Positions 32,307 to 41,361 of a stretch of DNA of 64,000 nt are shown here, in pieces. The stretch's first letter is position 1. Each line of letters starts with the position of its first letter. Origin of the DNA: CADEEN01 sp963738425 (GTDB lineage Bacteria; Pseudomonadota; Gammaproteobacteria; Burkholderiales; Burkholderiaceae_C). Where the stretch lies: positions 33,195 to 97,194 of the forward strand of contig CAVTWT010000038.1 of the NCBI GenBank assembly GCA_963738425.1, in the 5' to 3' direction. A program made the translations under genes and the position numbers. A model generated the notes under the pieces. That model was not told where the DNA came from and did not search any database. It was given only the letters and a program-made list of their open reading frames with translations.

Positions 32307-33488
32307 TCACGAAGGCTTGAACGGATTGCGTTCGTTCAACTCGTCGATGTAGTTCTCGACGCCTGCACCTTCTCGGGCGAGAAAGTCTTCGACCGCGGAC
32401 GCGAAGCGCTTGTCGGCGAGCCAATGCGCTGACCAGGTTCGCACCGGCAGCAGGCCACGGGCCATCTTGTGTTCGCCTTGCGCACCGCCTTCGAAGCGTT
32501 GGTAGTGGTTCGCGATGCACCAGGCCAGCGGCTGGTAGTAGCAGGCTTCGAAGTGCAGGCAGCTCACGTGTTCGATGGCGCCCCAATAGCGGCCGTAGGC
32601 GACGCGGCGCTCGGCATCGAGTGCGATCAGCGACACGGCAATCGGCTGGCCGTTGCGGCTGGCAACGAACATCAGCCAATGCTGCGTCATCGTGCGCGCC
32701 ATTTCGCGGAAGAACGCGCGCGTGAGGTAGGGCGTGGAGTGGTGCGCTCGGTAGGTCAGCGTGTAGCAGCGGTAGAAAAAATCCCACGTCGCTTCATTGA
32801 TGGCGGCCCCTTCGTGCGCTTCAAAAGTCACCCCGGCTTCGGCGACGCGGCGCCGCTCCTGCGCGATCTTCTTGCGCTTCTCACGTTGCAGGCTGGCGGT
32901 GAACTCGGGGAAGTCGGCATAGGGCGCTGGCTCGCGCTGTGTCCAATGAAACTGCACGTTCTCGCGCAGCATCCAGCCAGCTTGCTCGAACGCTGCGCGG
33001 TCGGCGTCCGAGAAAAACAGAAAGTGCGCTGACGAGAGCTTGGCTTCGCGGACGAACTGCAGCACACCATGAAGCAGCAGTTCTCTCGAGTTGGCGTCAC
33101 GCGCCAGCAGTCGCGATCCTGGCACCGGCGTGAACGGCACCGCGCCAAGCAGCTTCGGGTAGTAGTCGAGGCCGTGGCGGTTGTACGCATCGGCCCAGGC
33201 CCAATCGAAGACGTACTCGCCGTAGGAGTGGCCCTTCAGGTACAGCGCCGCGGCGCCGAGCAACTCGCTGCCGCGTTCGAGCACGAGGAACTGCGGCGCC
33301 CATCCGGTGCCATCGATGGCGCTTTGCGAACGGTGCATCGCCGCCAGGTACTCATGGCGCATGAAGGGCGTCGGCGCGTCTTGCGTTTCGAGCAGCGTGT
33401 TCCATGCGTTCGCATCGATCGTGCCCGGATCGTCATGGATGCGAATGACATAATCATTTCGCTTCAACTCAACGCGCTCCGCGGTCAT
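32307..33488 (-). CDS. GNAT-superfamily protein, DUF482/FemAB-like
   Basis: A 393-residue cytoplasmic protein of the DUF482 group, distantly related to FemAB/GNAT acyltransferases. Characteristic parts are PFMRHEYLAAMHRS (about 41-54), YGEYVFDWAWADAY, FTASLQREKRKKIAQERRRV (about 202-221), and near the C terminus CLHFEACYYQPLAW and FEGGAQGEHKMARGLLP. The exact reaction is unknown. Its chosen ATG at 33488 overlaps the nadE start on the other strand by two bases, leaving no room between the genes; a TTG two codons upstream is possible. So the promoters of both genes must lie inside each other's coding sequence, unless the true starts are internal. Confidence 0.85.
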   Translation of the reverse strand: MTAERVELKRNDYVIRIHDDPGTIDANAWNTLLETQDAPTPFMRHEYLAAMHRSQSAIDGTGWAPQFLVLERGSELLGAAALYLKGHSYGEYVFDWAWADAYNRHGLDYYPKLLGAVPFTPVPGSRLLARDANSRELLLHGVLQFVREAKLSSAHFLFFSDADRAAFEQAGWMLRENVQFHWTQREPAPYADFPEFTASLQREKRKKIAQERRRVAEAGVTFEAHEGAAINEATWDFFYRCYTLTYRAHHSTPYLTRAFFREMARTMTQHWLMFVASRNGQPIAVSLIALDAERRVAYGRYWGAIEHVSCLHFEACYYQPLAWCIANHYQRFEGGAQGEHKMARGLLPVRTWSAHWLADKRFASAVEDFLAREGAGVENYIDELNERNPFKPS

Positions 33489-35145
33489 GCTCAAAGTCGC
33501 GCTGGCTCAGATCAACGCCACCGTTGGCGACCTCGAAGGCAACGCCCGCAAGATCATCGACGCGGCGCGCCATGCCCACGCACAGGGCGCGGCGCTCGTC
33601 GTGGCCCCCGAGCTCGCGCTCACCGGCTATCCGCCGGAAGACCTGTTGCTGCGCCCAGCCTTCATGAGTGCTTGCGTCGAGGCGCTGGCCGGCATGGCGC
33701 GCGAGCTGGCGTCGTGCGAGGGGCTGCATGTCGTGGTGGGGCATCCGCATCAGTTCGGTGAACGGGGAGATGTTAGGACCAAGTCCACCTCGCAGCCGCT
33801 GCGCTTCAACGCAGCCTCGGTGCTCGTGGGGGGAAAGATCGCCGGCACCTACTGCAAGCGCGAGCTGCCGAACTACCAGGTGTTCGACGAACGGCGCTAC
33901 TTCGCTTCGGGGCGTGATGCGGGGCAGTCGCCGCTGGTGTTCGACGTCAATGGCACGCGTGTCGGCGTTTTGATCTGCGAGGACGCGTGGTTCGACGAGC
34001 CGGGCCAAGCGGCCAAGGCGGCGGGTGCGCAAGTCCTCGCGGTGCTCAATGCCTCGCCCTTCCACCTTGGCAAGGCCGATGAGCGCGAGGCGCGCATGGC
34101 CGAGCGCGCGCGTGCGACCGGCCTGCCGGTGCTGTTTTCGCACTTGAGCGGTGGCCAGGATGAAGTGGTGTTCGACGGCGCGTCGTTCGCGGTCGATGCC
34201 AACGGTGCGGTGTGCATGCGCGCCCCGAGTTTCGAAGACGCGGTGGCGTTCGCCGAGGTCGAGGGTGGCGCCGTGCACGGCCAGGTGATTCCGCTACCGT
34301 CGCTCGAAGCCCAGGCTTGGCAGGCGCTCGTTGTCGGCGTGCGCGACTACCTCGGCAAGAACGGCTTTCCGGGCGCGATCATCGGCTTGTCCGGCGGCAT
34401 CGACTCTGCCCTCGTGCTCGCGGTGGCGGTCGATGCGCTCGGCGCTGACAAGGTCCGCTGCGTGATGATGCCGTCGCCGTACACAGCCGACATCTCCTGG
34501 ATTGACGCGCGCGACATGGCCAAGCGCTTGAACGTGCAGTACGACGAAATTTCGATCTCGCCGATTTTCGACAGCTTCCGTGCCGCGCTCGCACCCCAGT
34601 TCGCCGGTCTGGCCGAAGACACCACGGAAGAGAACATCCAGGCCCGAATCCGCGGCACGCTGTTGATGGCGCTGTCAAACAAGACCGGTCGCATTGTGCT
34701 GACGACCGGCAACAAGAGTGAGATGGCGACAGGCTACTGCACGCTGTATGGCGACATGGCGGGCGGGTTCGCGGTCATCAAGGATGTGGCCAAGACGCTG
34801 GTCTATCGACTGGCGCGCTGGAAGAACGCGCAAGGCGCCGAGATCATTCCGGATCGCATCATCACCCGTGCTCCGTCGGCCGAATTGCGCGACAACCAGA
34901 CCGACCAGGACAGCCTGCCACCCTACGACGTGCTCGACGCCATCCTGGCGCGCTACATGGAAGACGACCAAAGCGTCGAGGACATCGTCGCTGCCGGTTT
35001 CGAGCGCACCACCGTGGAGCGGGTGACGCGGCTGATCAAGATCAACGAATACAAGCGCCGCCAGGCGCCGGTGGGCATTCGCATCACGCACCGCGCCTTC
35101 GGACGCGACTGGCGGTACCCCATCACGTCGAAGTTCCGTGCTTAA
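33487..35145 (+). CDS. nadE: Glutamine-dependent NAD synthetase
   Basis: Two-domain cytoplasmic enzyme (552 residues) that amidates nicotinate adenine dinucleotide to NAD. The N-terminal nitrilase-type glutaminase has the triad Glu42 (APELALTGYPPED), Lys124 (CKRELPNY) and Cys164 (LICEDAW). The synthetase domain has the PP-loop SGGIDSALVLA (about 300-310), LTTGNKSEMATGYCTLYGDMAG and PSAELRDNQTDQDSLPPYD. It is followed after 30 bases by the PII gene. Its start overlaps that of the divergent DUF482 gene. Confidence 0.96.
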   Translation: MLKVALAQINATVGDLEGNARKIIDAARHAHAQGAALVVAPELALTGYPPEDLLLRPAFMSACVEALAGMARELASCEGLHVVVGHPHQFGERGDVRTKSTSQPLRFNAASVLVGGKIAGTYCKRELPNYQVFDERRYFASGRDAGQSPLVFDVNGTRVGVLICEDAWFDEPGQAAKAAGAQVLAVLNASPFHLGKADEREARMAERARATGLPVLFSHLSGGQDEVVFDGASFAVDANGAVCMRAPSFEDAVAFAEVEGGAVHGQVIPLPSLEAQAWQALVVGVRDYLGKNGFPGAIIGLSGGIDSALVLAVAVDALGADKVRCVMMPSPYTADISWIDARDMAKRLNVQYDEISISPIFDSFRAALAPQFAGLAEDTTEENIQARIRGTLLMALSNKTGRIVLTTGNKSEMATGYCTLYGDMAGGFAVIKDVAKTLVYRLARWKNAQGAEIIPDRIITRAPSAELRDNQTDQDSLPPYDVLDAILARYMEDDQSVEDIVAAGFERTTVERVTRLIKINEYKRRQAPVGIRITHRAFGRDWRYPITSKFRA

Positions 35146-35175
35146 ATTCGAGCAACCAATTCCGGAGCCCGTGTC

Positions 35176-35514
35176 ATGAAGCAGATCATCGCGATCATCA
35201 AGCCGTTCAAGCTCGAGGAAGTGCGCGAGGCGCTCGCGGATGTGGGTGTATCGGGCCTCACCGTGACCGAGGTCAAGGGTTTTGGCCGCCAGAAGGGGCA
35301 CACAGAGCTCTATCGCGGCGCCGAGTACGTGGTCGACTTCCTGCCCAAGGTCAAAGTCGAAGTGGTGGTCAAGGACGGCGATGTCGATCGTTGCATGGAG
35401 GCCATCGTCAAAGCTGCCAAGACGGGCAAGATCGGCGATGGCAAGATCTTCGTCATGCCGGTCGAGCAGGTGGTGCGCATCCGCACCGGTGAAACCGACG
35501 AATCGGCGGTCTAG
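35176..35514 (+). CDS. glnB: Nitrogen regulatory protein PII
   Basis: Small trimeric signal protein (112 residues) sensing 2-oxoglutarate and ATP/ADP. The T-loop shows Tyr51 (GHTELYRGAEYVVDF), the uridylylation site, and the B-loop is KAAKTGKIGDGKIFV. It begins MKQIIAIIKPFKLEEV, as usual. No amtB is beside it, which favours GlnB over GlnK; the C-terminal RTGETDESAV does not settle the question. Location behind nadE is found in other betaproteobacteria. Confidence 0.95.
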   Translation: MKQIIAIIKPFKLEEVREALADVGVSGLTVTEVKGFGRQKGHTELYRGAEYVVDFLPKVKVEVVVKDGDVDRCMEAIVKAAKTGKIGDGKIFVMPVEQVVRIRTGETDESAV

Positions 35515-36098
35515 ATCTTCGAGTAATCGTCAGGCGCTGTGGCCAGCGCTGCGGCGCGACGAACACGCTCCAGCAACAGCGCAGGGTCGGTCCCGACCAG
35601 CAAGGCGTTGAACTGCGCGTCGGAGACGAAGCCGCGGCTGTGCATTGCGCCGTGAAACTCCAGCAGCGGGTCGTAGTAGCCATCGACGTTGAGTAGCGCG
35701 ACAGGCTTGTCGTGGTAGCCGAGCTGCTGCCACGACCACACTTCGTAGAGTTCTTCGAGCGTGCCGATGCCACCCGGCAGCGAGATGAAAGCGTCCGCAC
35801 GCTCGGCCATCAACTGCTTGCGCTCGTGCATGGTTTGCACGACATGCAGTTCGGTCAGGCCCGAGTGGCCGACCTCGCGGTCCATGAGTGCCTGCGGAAT
35901 GACGCCGACGACCTGACCACCTGATGCCATCACCGCGTCGGCAACGGTGCCCATCAAGCCAACGCGGCCGCCGCCATATACGAGCGTGGCCCCGCTGCGG
36001 CCGATCAGCTCGCCTAGCGTGCGGGCCGCCTGGGCAAAGGCCGGCGAGTCGCCGAAGCGCGAGCCGCAGTACACGGCCACAGAGAGAGGACGGCTCAT
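35511..36098 (-). CDS. LOG-family protein (cytokinin riboside monophosphate phosphoribohydrolase type)
   Basis: A 195-residue Rossmann-like enzyme that hydrolyses nucleoside 5'-monophosphates to base and ribose phosphate. Motif GGGRVGLMG (about 42-50) and the active-site PGGIGTLEELYEVWSW (about 98-113) are intact. The ATG overlaps the dgkA stop by four bases, and its end overlaps the glnB stop on the opposite strand. Whether it makes cytokinin-like bases or serves in nucleotide salvage is unknown. Confidence 0.92.
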   Translation of the reverse strand: MSRPLSVAVYCGSRFGDSPAFAQAARTLGELIGRSGATLVYGGGRVGLMGTVADAVMASGGQVVGVIPQALMDREVGHSGLTELHVVQTMHERKQLMAERADAFISLPGGIGTLEELYEVWSWQQLGYHDKPVALLNVDGYYDPLLEFHGAMHSRGFVSDAQFNALLVGTDPALLLERVRRAAALATAPDDYSKI

Positions 36099-36478
36099 GA
36101 CAACAAGAACCTCTGTGCGATGACCACAAGCCACATGCCGGCACACAGCACTAGCGACAGCAGCACGGCGGCGCTGGCAATGTCCTTCGCACGTTTGGAC
36201 AGATCGTGCCAGTCGAACGACACGCGATCGACCACGGCTTCGATGGCCGAATTGAGTAGCTCGACGATCAGCACCAGCACCACGGTCGCCGCCAGCAGCG
36301 CGACCTCGATTGCATTGCGTCCCAGCCAGAACGCAGCCGGCAGCAGGACGACGGCCAGCCATGTCTCCTGTCGGAATGCACTCTCGCCGGTGTAGGCCGC
36401 GTGCAAGCCACTGAGCGAGTTGCGCGCGGCGTGGACGATGCGGTCGATGCCGGTGCGGCCCTTGTATTCGTTGGTCAT
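36095..36478 (-). CDS. dgkA: Diacylglycerol kinase
   Basis: Small inner-membrane lipid kinase (127 residues) that recycles diacylglycerol to phosphatidate. Three transmembrane segments are predicted (about 41-57, 58-77 and 102-121). The catalytic motif VELLNSAIEAVVDRVS (about 74-89) with Glu, Asn and Asp is conserved. The start at MTNEYKG is preferred over the upstream in-frame ATG because it matches the family's typical N terminus. It precedes the LOG gene with a four-base overlap and follows the RDD gene. Confidence 0.93.
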   Translation of the reverse strand: MTNEYKGRTGIDRIVHAARNSLSGLHAAYTGESAFRQETWLAVVLLPAAFWLGRNAIEVALLAATVVLVLIVELLNSAIEAVVDRVSFDWHDLSKRAKDIASAAVLLSLVLCAGMWLVVIAQRFLLS

Positions 36479-37002
36479 CGCGGCGATTTTGCCCGCCACG
36501 TCACCAGTCGTGTGCCGCAGACCACGTCATGCAGGAACTGGCGCTGCGGGTGCAGGAAGGCCAGCAGCGCAAAGGCGACCACGCCAACCAGCATCAAGAC
36601 AAAGATCTGCGCTGCGCTGTGCAAACCGGCCACGCGCGCAGCCAGCAGGGCGGGTGCGAACCACAGCCAGGCGAGCAGGTACCTGACCAGCGCGCGCCAG
36701 GGCGTCACGGCGGCGCCGCTGACCGTCACCAGGCGCAGATGCCAGGCCCGCATGGCCACGGTTTGGCCGCCACGCGACCAGAAGGTGACGAAGTAGATCG
36801 CCAGCACCGCGAAGACGAAGACCTGCAGGCCCGTCTGGCCCCGCAGCGCGTGGTCTTGCCGTGTCAAGGTCGAGTAGAGAAACCCGGCAACGAAGACCAC
36901 GCCGAACAGCAGCACACCCTCATAAAGAAAGGCCGCCATGCGCCGCGCCACGCCGGGCGTGGGCAGACTGGCGGCCCCCGGCGCCTCGTCCGCCATCGTC
37001 AT
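36475..37002 (-). CDS. RDD-family membrane protein
   Basis: A 175-residue integral membrane protein with three to four hydrophobic segments (VLLFGVVFVAGFLY, GLQVFVFAVLAIYFVTF, IFVLMLVGVVAFALLAF). The RDD signature is recognisable as VARRMAAFLYEG, RAWHLRLVT and the final HDVVCGTRLV. Transport or sensory functions are suspected for the family but unspecified. The start overlaps the DUF3106 stop by four bases, so it is part of a tightly coupled leftward operon led by the sigma factor. Confidence 0.88.
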   Translation of the reverse strand: MTMADEAPGAASLPTPGVARRMAAFLYEGVLLFGVVFVAGFLYSTLTRQDHALRGQTGLQVFVFAVLAIYFVTFWSRGGQTVAMRAWHLRLVTVSGAAVTPWRALVRYLLAWLWFAPALLAARVAGLHSAAQIFVLMLVGVVAFALLAFLHPQRQFLHDVVCGTRLVTWRAKSPR

Positions 37003-37721
37003 CGCGGATTGGACGGCTTCTTGTTGTCCTTGGCCTCGGCAGCGCCCGGGGCCTGCACCGCAGCACCTTGTGCACCCCTCTGGGGCAGCAGCGTGGCGGA
37101 GTCTACGAACCCCGGCGTAGCAGCCACTTTGGGCAACCCGGCCTGCTGATGCAGAGGCGGCGTCGTGGGCTTGGAAACGAGGTTGGTGGTCGCCCCGGAA
37201 CCACGCTGTACGACGGTGGGACCGACGGGGCGTGCCGGCGGCGCCACCGGCGCGCGTACGACGTTGGACTTGACGCTGGGGGCCTCGTTCGCCGGCGATC
37301 GCGGCGCACGTGCCGGCCCGCTGGCGGCCGGACGTGAACGTTCCGCCAGTGCGCGCCGCTGCTCCGGCGGCAGTGCGCGATAGGCGTCCCATTGCTGCTG
37401 GCGCTCTTCGCGGCCGAGCTGGCGCGCCTCCTGGAAATTCAGGCGCGCGCGCGCGCGATCCTGCGGCGACAGCTTCGACCACTCGCTCATGCGCTCCTGC
37501 ACGCGCGCCCTTTCGTCCTGCGGCAGTGTGTTGTAGCGATTGGCGACATCAAGCCATTTCCGCTGCTGTTCGGGGGTGACCCGCGACCAATCTCGCTCCA
37601 GCGGCGCCAGCACGCTGCGCTGTTGCGGGTTCAGGCGCGCCCAGTCGGTCTGCGCTTGCGCCAGCGTCGACGCGGCGAACAGAGCCAGCGCAGAGACGAG
37701 GGGGCGCAGCCAAGCTGCCAT
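36999..37721 (-). CDS. DUF3106 exported protein
   Basis: A 240-residue secreted protein with signal MAAWLRPLVSALALFAASTLAQA and a helical DUF3106 domain (about 24-125) made of repeating WxxLxPxQRxxLxPLxxxW units: WARLNPQQRSVLAPLERDW, KWLDVANRYNTLP, WSKLSPQDRARARLNF. The C-terminal half is low-complexity, rich in Ala, Pro and Arg. In Burkholderiales this gene lies beside a DUF3619 gene and an ECF-like sigma factor, as here. Function unknown, possibly an envelope-stress sensor partner. Confidence 0.88.
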   Translation of the reverse strand: MAAWLRPLVSALALFAASTLAQAQTDWARLNPQQRSVLAPLERDWSRVTPEQQRKWLDVANRYNTLPQDERARVQERMSEWSKLSPQDRARARLNFQEARQLGREERQQQWDAYRALPPEQRRALAERSRPAASGPARAPRSPANEAPSVKSNVVRAPVAPPARPVGPTVVQRGSGATTNLVSKPTTPPLHQQAGLPKVAATPGFVDSATLLPQRGAQGAAVQAPGAAEAKDNKKPSNPR

Positions 37722-38176
37722 CAGCGCCGCTCGCCCTTCAAGAACTCGGCAAAGCCGGGATCGCGGTAGGCCTCGGGCGGCAGGTCGTCGGCGAGCAGGG
37801 CCGCATCGACTTCCGCGGCGGCTTCAATCTGCGCCTGCGTGTAGTGGCGGTCGATCAGCAACAGGCCTACCAGCAGCACGGCCAGCGGCAACAGCGACGA
37901 CAGGCGCAGCCACCATGGGGTGTCGCCCGCATTGCCAGGGCCGCCGAGCGCGAGGGTGCCACCGCCGGTGGCCACCACCGGCGGTGCGGCGGCGCTACGG
38001 CCGGCCGACCGGGCGCGACCCAAGGCTTGACTTCGGGCCACACGCAGCCGTTCTTCGATGTCGTGCCGCGGACAGGCGGTCTGCTGTTCCGTCAGTGCCG
38101 CAGCCACACGCTGGGCAAACCTGGCCTGCAGCACTTCGCTGCGCCGTTGGGGGGTGAGATTTGTGAGCTTGTTCAT
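37721..38176 (-). CDS. DUF3619 single-pass membrane protein, anti-sigma-like
   Basis: A 151-residue protein: N-terminal cytoplasmic helical part (MNKLTNLTPQRRSEVLQARFAQR) resembling zinc-free anti-sigma domains, a Gly/Ala-rich linker, one transmembrane helix (LSSLLPLAVLLVGLLLIDR, about 94-112) and a short periplasmic tail. It overlaps the sigma-factor gene end by four bases and the DUF3106 start by one base. The arrangement sigma factor, single-pass protein, exported protein suggests an anti-sigma role; this is inference. Confidence 0.82.
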   Translation of the reverse strand: MNKLTNLTPQRRSEVLQARFAQRVAAALTEQQTACPRHDIEERLRVARSQALGRARSAGRSAAAPPVVATGGGTLALGGPGNAGDTPWWLRLSSLLPLAVLLVGLLLIDRHYTQAQIEAAAEVDAALLADDLPPEAYRDPGFAEFLKGERR

Positions 38177-38736
38177 AGCGTGACTCCCTTGGCGCGCAGG
38201 GACTTTGCCAATGCATGAACGGCCCGCGAGCAGTGCGTTTTCACGCTGCCTTGCGAGCATCCCATCACTGCCGCCGTCTCTGCAACATCCAGTTCCTCCC
38301 AGTAACGAAGAAGGAAGGCCTCTCGTTGACGGCCGGGCAGCTTGGAAACCTCACCATCGATCAGTTCGAGAATTTGTTGTCGGCCGACCGAGTCGGCGGC
38401 GCTTTCGGTGGCCACGCTGTCGAGGTCGAGCAACTCCAGCAGGTCGAAGTCTCCGCCATCGTCATCAGCGCCTTCAAAGTCCGACAGGTTGACCAGGACC
38501 GCATTGCGGACTTTTTGCCGGCGAAACCAGTCCATCGTGGCGTTGGACAGGATGCGCTGGAAGACCAGCGGCAGTTCCTCCGGCGGCCGGTCGGCGTACT
38601 TCTCCGACAGCCGGATCATCGAGTCCTGCACGATGTCCAATGCCGCGTCGTCGTTGCGCACGGTGTAGGCCGTGCGTTTGAACGCGCGTTTTTCGACGCT
38701 CTTGAGGAAGTCTGAAAGTTCTTTGTCGGTCGCCAA
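38173..38736 (-). CDS. ECF-like RNA polymerase sigma factor
   Basis: A 187-residue sigma-70-family factor with region 2 (KRTAYTVRNDDAALDIVQDSMIRLSEKY) and region 4 (LPGRQREAFLLRYWEELDVAETAAVMGCSQGSVKTHCSRAVHAL). The TTG start giving MATDKELSDF fits homologues, with a weak AGAGAG ribosome site; a longer in-frame extension upstream is unlikely. It heads a leftward operon with the DUF3619, DUF3106, RDD, dgkA and LOG genes. Confidence 0.87.
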   Translation of the reverse strand: MATDKELSDFLKSVEKRAFKRTAYTVRNDDAALDIVQDSMIRLSEKYADRPPEELPLVFQRILSNATMDWFRRQKVRNAVLVNLSDFEGADDDGGDFDLLELLDLDSVATESAADSVGRQQILELIDGEVSKLPGRQREAFLLRYWEELDVAETAAVMGCSQGSVKTHCSRAVHALAKSLRAKGVTL

Positions 38737-38983
38737 GGGGCGGCTCTCTGGGGAGGCAGCCCTCTTTGGGGCGCGGAGGATTATGTCGCAGCGTTCGCGG
38801 GCCGGTCGTCGTCCGCCAGCGGATGACATAATGCTGCTCCGCACAACGCTCTTTTACGGTTCTTGGCCGGGCTGCTCACCAGAGCTCGACCCATCAATCG
38901 CGCAGGTTCCACATCCACCCCACAAGGGCGCGAAGAGGAACACCAATGGTTTTTCGTCAGAGAAATTCTCAAAGGTTCAACCC
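38737..38983 (+). promoter_or_regulatory. Intergenic region before ilvB
   Basis: A 247-base gap between the sigma-factor start (leftward) and ilvB (rightward). No leader peptide with repeated Ile, Val or Leu codons and no terminator hairpin could be recognised, in contrast with leuA. The frame of ilvB is open through this region but lacks a ribosome site and resemblance to IlvB N termini. Confidence 0.5.
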
Positions 38984-40771
38984 ATGGACATGTCTGCCGC
39001 GGAAGTCAAACGCGCTGCCTCTGTGCAGCCGCCTTCTTCCTCAAACTCCTCCCATCCGACCGAGCTGAACGGCTCGGAAATCCTGGTTCGCTGCCTGCAA
39101 GCCGAAGGGGTCAAGTACCTCTGGGGCTACCCAGGCGGCGCCGTGCTCTACATCTACGACGCGCTGTACAAGCAGGAGTCGATTCAGCATGTGCTGGTGC
39201 GCCACGAGCAGGCTGCCGTCCATGCCGCCGACGGCTACGCACGTGCCACCGGCGAGGTCGGCGTCGCGCTCGTCACCTCGGGCCCCGGTGTCACCAACGC
39301 TGTTACCGGCATCGCCACCGCCTACATGGACTCGATCCCGATGGTGATCGTGACCGGTCAAGTGCCGACACCGGCGATCGGCCTCGACGCTTTCCAGGAG
39401 TGCGACACCGTCGGCATCACGCGTCCGATCGTCAAGCACAACTTCCTAGTCAAGGACGTGCGCGATTTGGCGCAGACGATGAAGAAGGCTTTTCACATTG
39501 CCCGCACTGGCCGGCCAGGCCCGGTGGTGGTGGACATTCCGAAAGACGTGTCGCTGAAGACAGCGCCGTTTCACTACCCCGAGCACATCGAGATGCGCTC
39601 GTACAACCCGGTGAAGAAGGGCCACGGCGGGCAGATCCGCAAGGCGGTGCAACTGCTACTCGGCGCGAAACGGCCCTACATCTACACCGGCGGTGGCGTG
39701 ATCCTCGGCGAGGCCTCGGCCGAGCTGCGCGAACTCGTGCATCTGCTGGGTTATCCGTGCACCAACACGCTGATGGGCTTGGGCGCGATCGACGCCGCTG
39801 ATCCGCAGTTCCTCGGCATGCTCGGCATGCACGGCACCTACGAAGCCAACATGACAATGCAGAACTGCGATGTCCTGCTGGCGGTCGGCGCGCGCTTCGA
39901 CGACCGTGTGATCGGCAACCCAAAGCACTTCGCGTCGGTGGAGCGCAAGATCATCCACGTTGACATCGACCCGTCGTCGATCTCCAAGCGCGTGCGCGTC
40001 GACATCCCGATCGTCGGCGATGTGAAAGACGTGCTGCAGGAGCTGATCGCGCAAGTCAAGGAAGCCCAGGCCAAGCCCGACAAGACGGCGCTGAACGCCT
40101 GGTGGGCGCAGGTCAATGAATGGCGCAAGCGCGATTGCCTGGCCTTCAAGAGAAGCAGCGAGGTCATCAAACCTCAGTACGTGGTCGACACCTTGTGGCA
40201 GCTCACGAAGGACCGCGACACCTACATCACGAGTGATGTAGGTCAGCACCAGATGTGGGCCGCGCAGTTTTATCGTTTTGCCGAGCCGCGGCGCTGGATC
40301 AATTCCGGTGGCCTGGGCACGATGGGTGTGGGTTTGCCGTACGCGATGGGCATCAAGCTCGCCAAGCCCGACAGCGATGTGTTCTGCATCACCGGCGAAG
40401 GCTCGATCCAGATGTGCATCCAGGAGCTGTCCACCTGCCAGCAGTACAAGACACCGGTCAAGATCGTGTCGCTGAACAACCGCTACCTGGGCATGGTGCG
40501 GCAGTGGCAGGAACTCGACTACGAGGGCCGCTACTCGCACAGCTACATGGACGCGCTGCCGGATTTCGTCAAGCTCGCCGAGGCCTACGGTCACGTCGGT
40601 TTGCTGGTGGAGCGGCCACAAGACGTGGAGCCGGCGCTGCGCGAGTCGATCAAGCTCAAGGACCGCACCGTATTCCTCGACATCCGCACCGACCCGACCG
40701 AAAACGTCTGGCCGATGGTCAAGGCGGGGCAGGGCATCAGCGAGATGCTGCTCGGTAGCGAAGACCTTTAA
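38984..40771 (+). CDS. ilvB: Acetolactate synthase large subunit
   Basis: Thiamine-diphosphate enzyme (595 residues) making acetolactate or acetohydroxybutyrate, the first common step to Val, Leu and Ile. The thiamine-activating Glu75 is in LVRHEQAAVHAADGYAR. The thiamine/magnesium motif reads CITGEGSIQMCIQ to SLNNRYLGMVRQW, with Glu in place of Asp in GDG, a form I recall from other betaproteobacteria. The start at MDMSAAE is chosen; a second ATG lies two codons on. It is followed after 86 bases by the small subunit, then ilvC. Confidence 0.96.
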   Translation: MDMSAAEVKRAASVQPPSSSNSSHPTELNGSEILVRCLQAEGVKYLWGYPGGAVLYIYDALYKQESIQHVLVRHEQAAVHAADGYARATGEVGVALVTSGPGVTNAVTGIATAYMDSIPMVIVTGQVPTPAIGLDAFQECDTVGITRPIVKHNFLVKDVRDLAQTMKKAFHIARTGRPGPVVVDIPKDVSLKTAPFHYPEHIEMRSYNPVKKGHGGQIRKAVQLLLGAKRPYIYTGGGVILGEASAELRELVHLLGYPCTNTLMGLGAIDAADPQFLGMLGMHGTYEANMTMQNCDVLLAVGARFDDRVIGNPKHFASVERKIIHVDIDPSSISKRVRVDIPIVGDVKDVLQELIAQVKEAQAKPDKTALNAWWAQVNEWRKRDCLAFKRSSEVIKPQYVVDTLWQLTKDRDTYITSDVGQHQMWAAQFYRFAEPRRWINSGGLGTMGVGLPYAMGIKLAKPDSDVFCITGEGSIQMCIQELSTCQQYKTPVKIVSLNNRYLGMVRQWQELDYEGRYSHSYMDALPDFVKLAEAYGHVGLLVERPQDVEPALRESIKLKDRTVFLDIRTDPTENVWPMVKAGQGISEMLLGSEDL

Positions 40772-40857
40772 TACTCAAAACAGGATCGCGTGGCCAAGGG
40801 CCCAGGCTTACCGGCTTGGGTGACGAGAAATCGGCCTGAAGAGCGCGCGAAGCAGAC

Positions 40858-41349
40858 ATGAAACACATCATTGCGGTGCTGCTCGAGAACGAGCCCGGAG
40901 CACTGTCCCGCGTTGTTGCGCTGTTTTCAGCGCGCGGCTACAACATCGAGAGCCTGACCGTCGCGACGACCGAAGACCCGTCGCTGTCGCGCATGACCAT
41001 CGTCACCACCGGCAGCGACGAAGTGATCGAGCAGATCACGAAGCATCTGAACCGCTTGATTGAAGTCGTCAAGGTCGTCGATCTGACCGAGGCCAGTTTC
41101 ACCGAGCGCGAGCTGATGCTGATCAAGGTGCGCGCGGTTGGCAAGGAGCGCGAGGAGATGAAGCGCATGGCCGACATCTTTCGCGGCCGCGTGATCGACG
41201 TCACCGACAAGAGCTACACGATCGAGCTGACGGGGGACTCCGGCAAGCTCGATGCATTTCTGGTGGCGATCGACCGCGCCGCCATCCTCGAAACGGTCCG
41301 CACCGGTGCTTCGGGCATCGGCCGCGGCGAGCGAATTCTTAGAGTCTAA
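40858..41349 (+). CDS. ilvH: Acetolactate synthase small (regulatory) subunit
   Basis: A 163-residue regulatory subunit conferring valine feedback inhibition and full activity on IlvB. The ACT domain has MKHIIAVLLENEPGALSRVVALFSARGYNIESLTV (1-35, with the valine-binding loop). The second half contains RELMLIKVRA and EIFRGR-like MADIFRGRVIDVTDKSYTIELTG. It is twelve bases upstream of ilvC. Length and motifs are normal. Confidence 0.96.
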   Translation: MKHIIAVLLENEPGALSRVVALFSARGYNIESLTVATTEDPSLSRMTIVTTGSDEVIEQITKHLNRLIEVVKVVDLTEASFTERELMLIKVRAVGKEREEMKRMADIFRGRVIDVTDKSYTIELTGDSGKLDAFLVAIDRAAILETVRTGASGIGRGERILRV

Positions 41350-41361
41350 GGAGAAGACGAC

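Noticed and set aside
38672..38983. Upstream in-frame extension of ilvB
   Set aside because: It would cross the sigma-factor gene and adds no known IlvB sequence. The start at 38984 fits the family.
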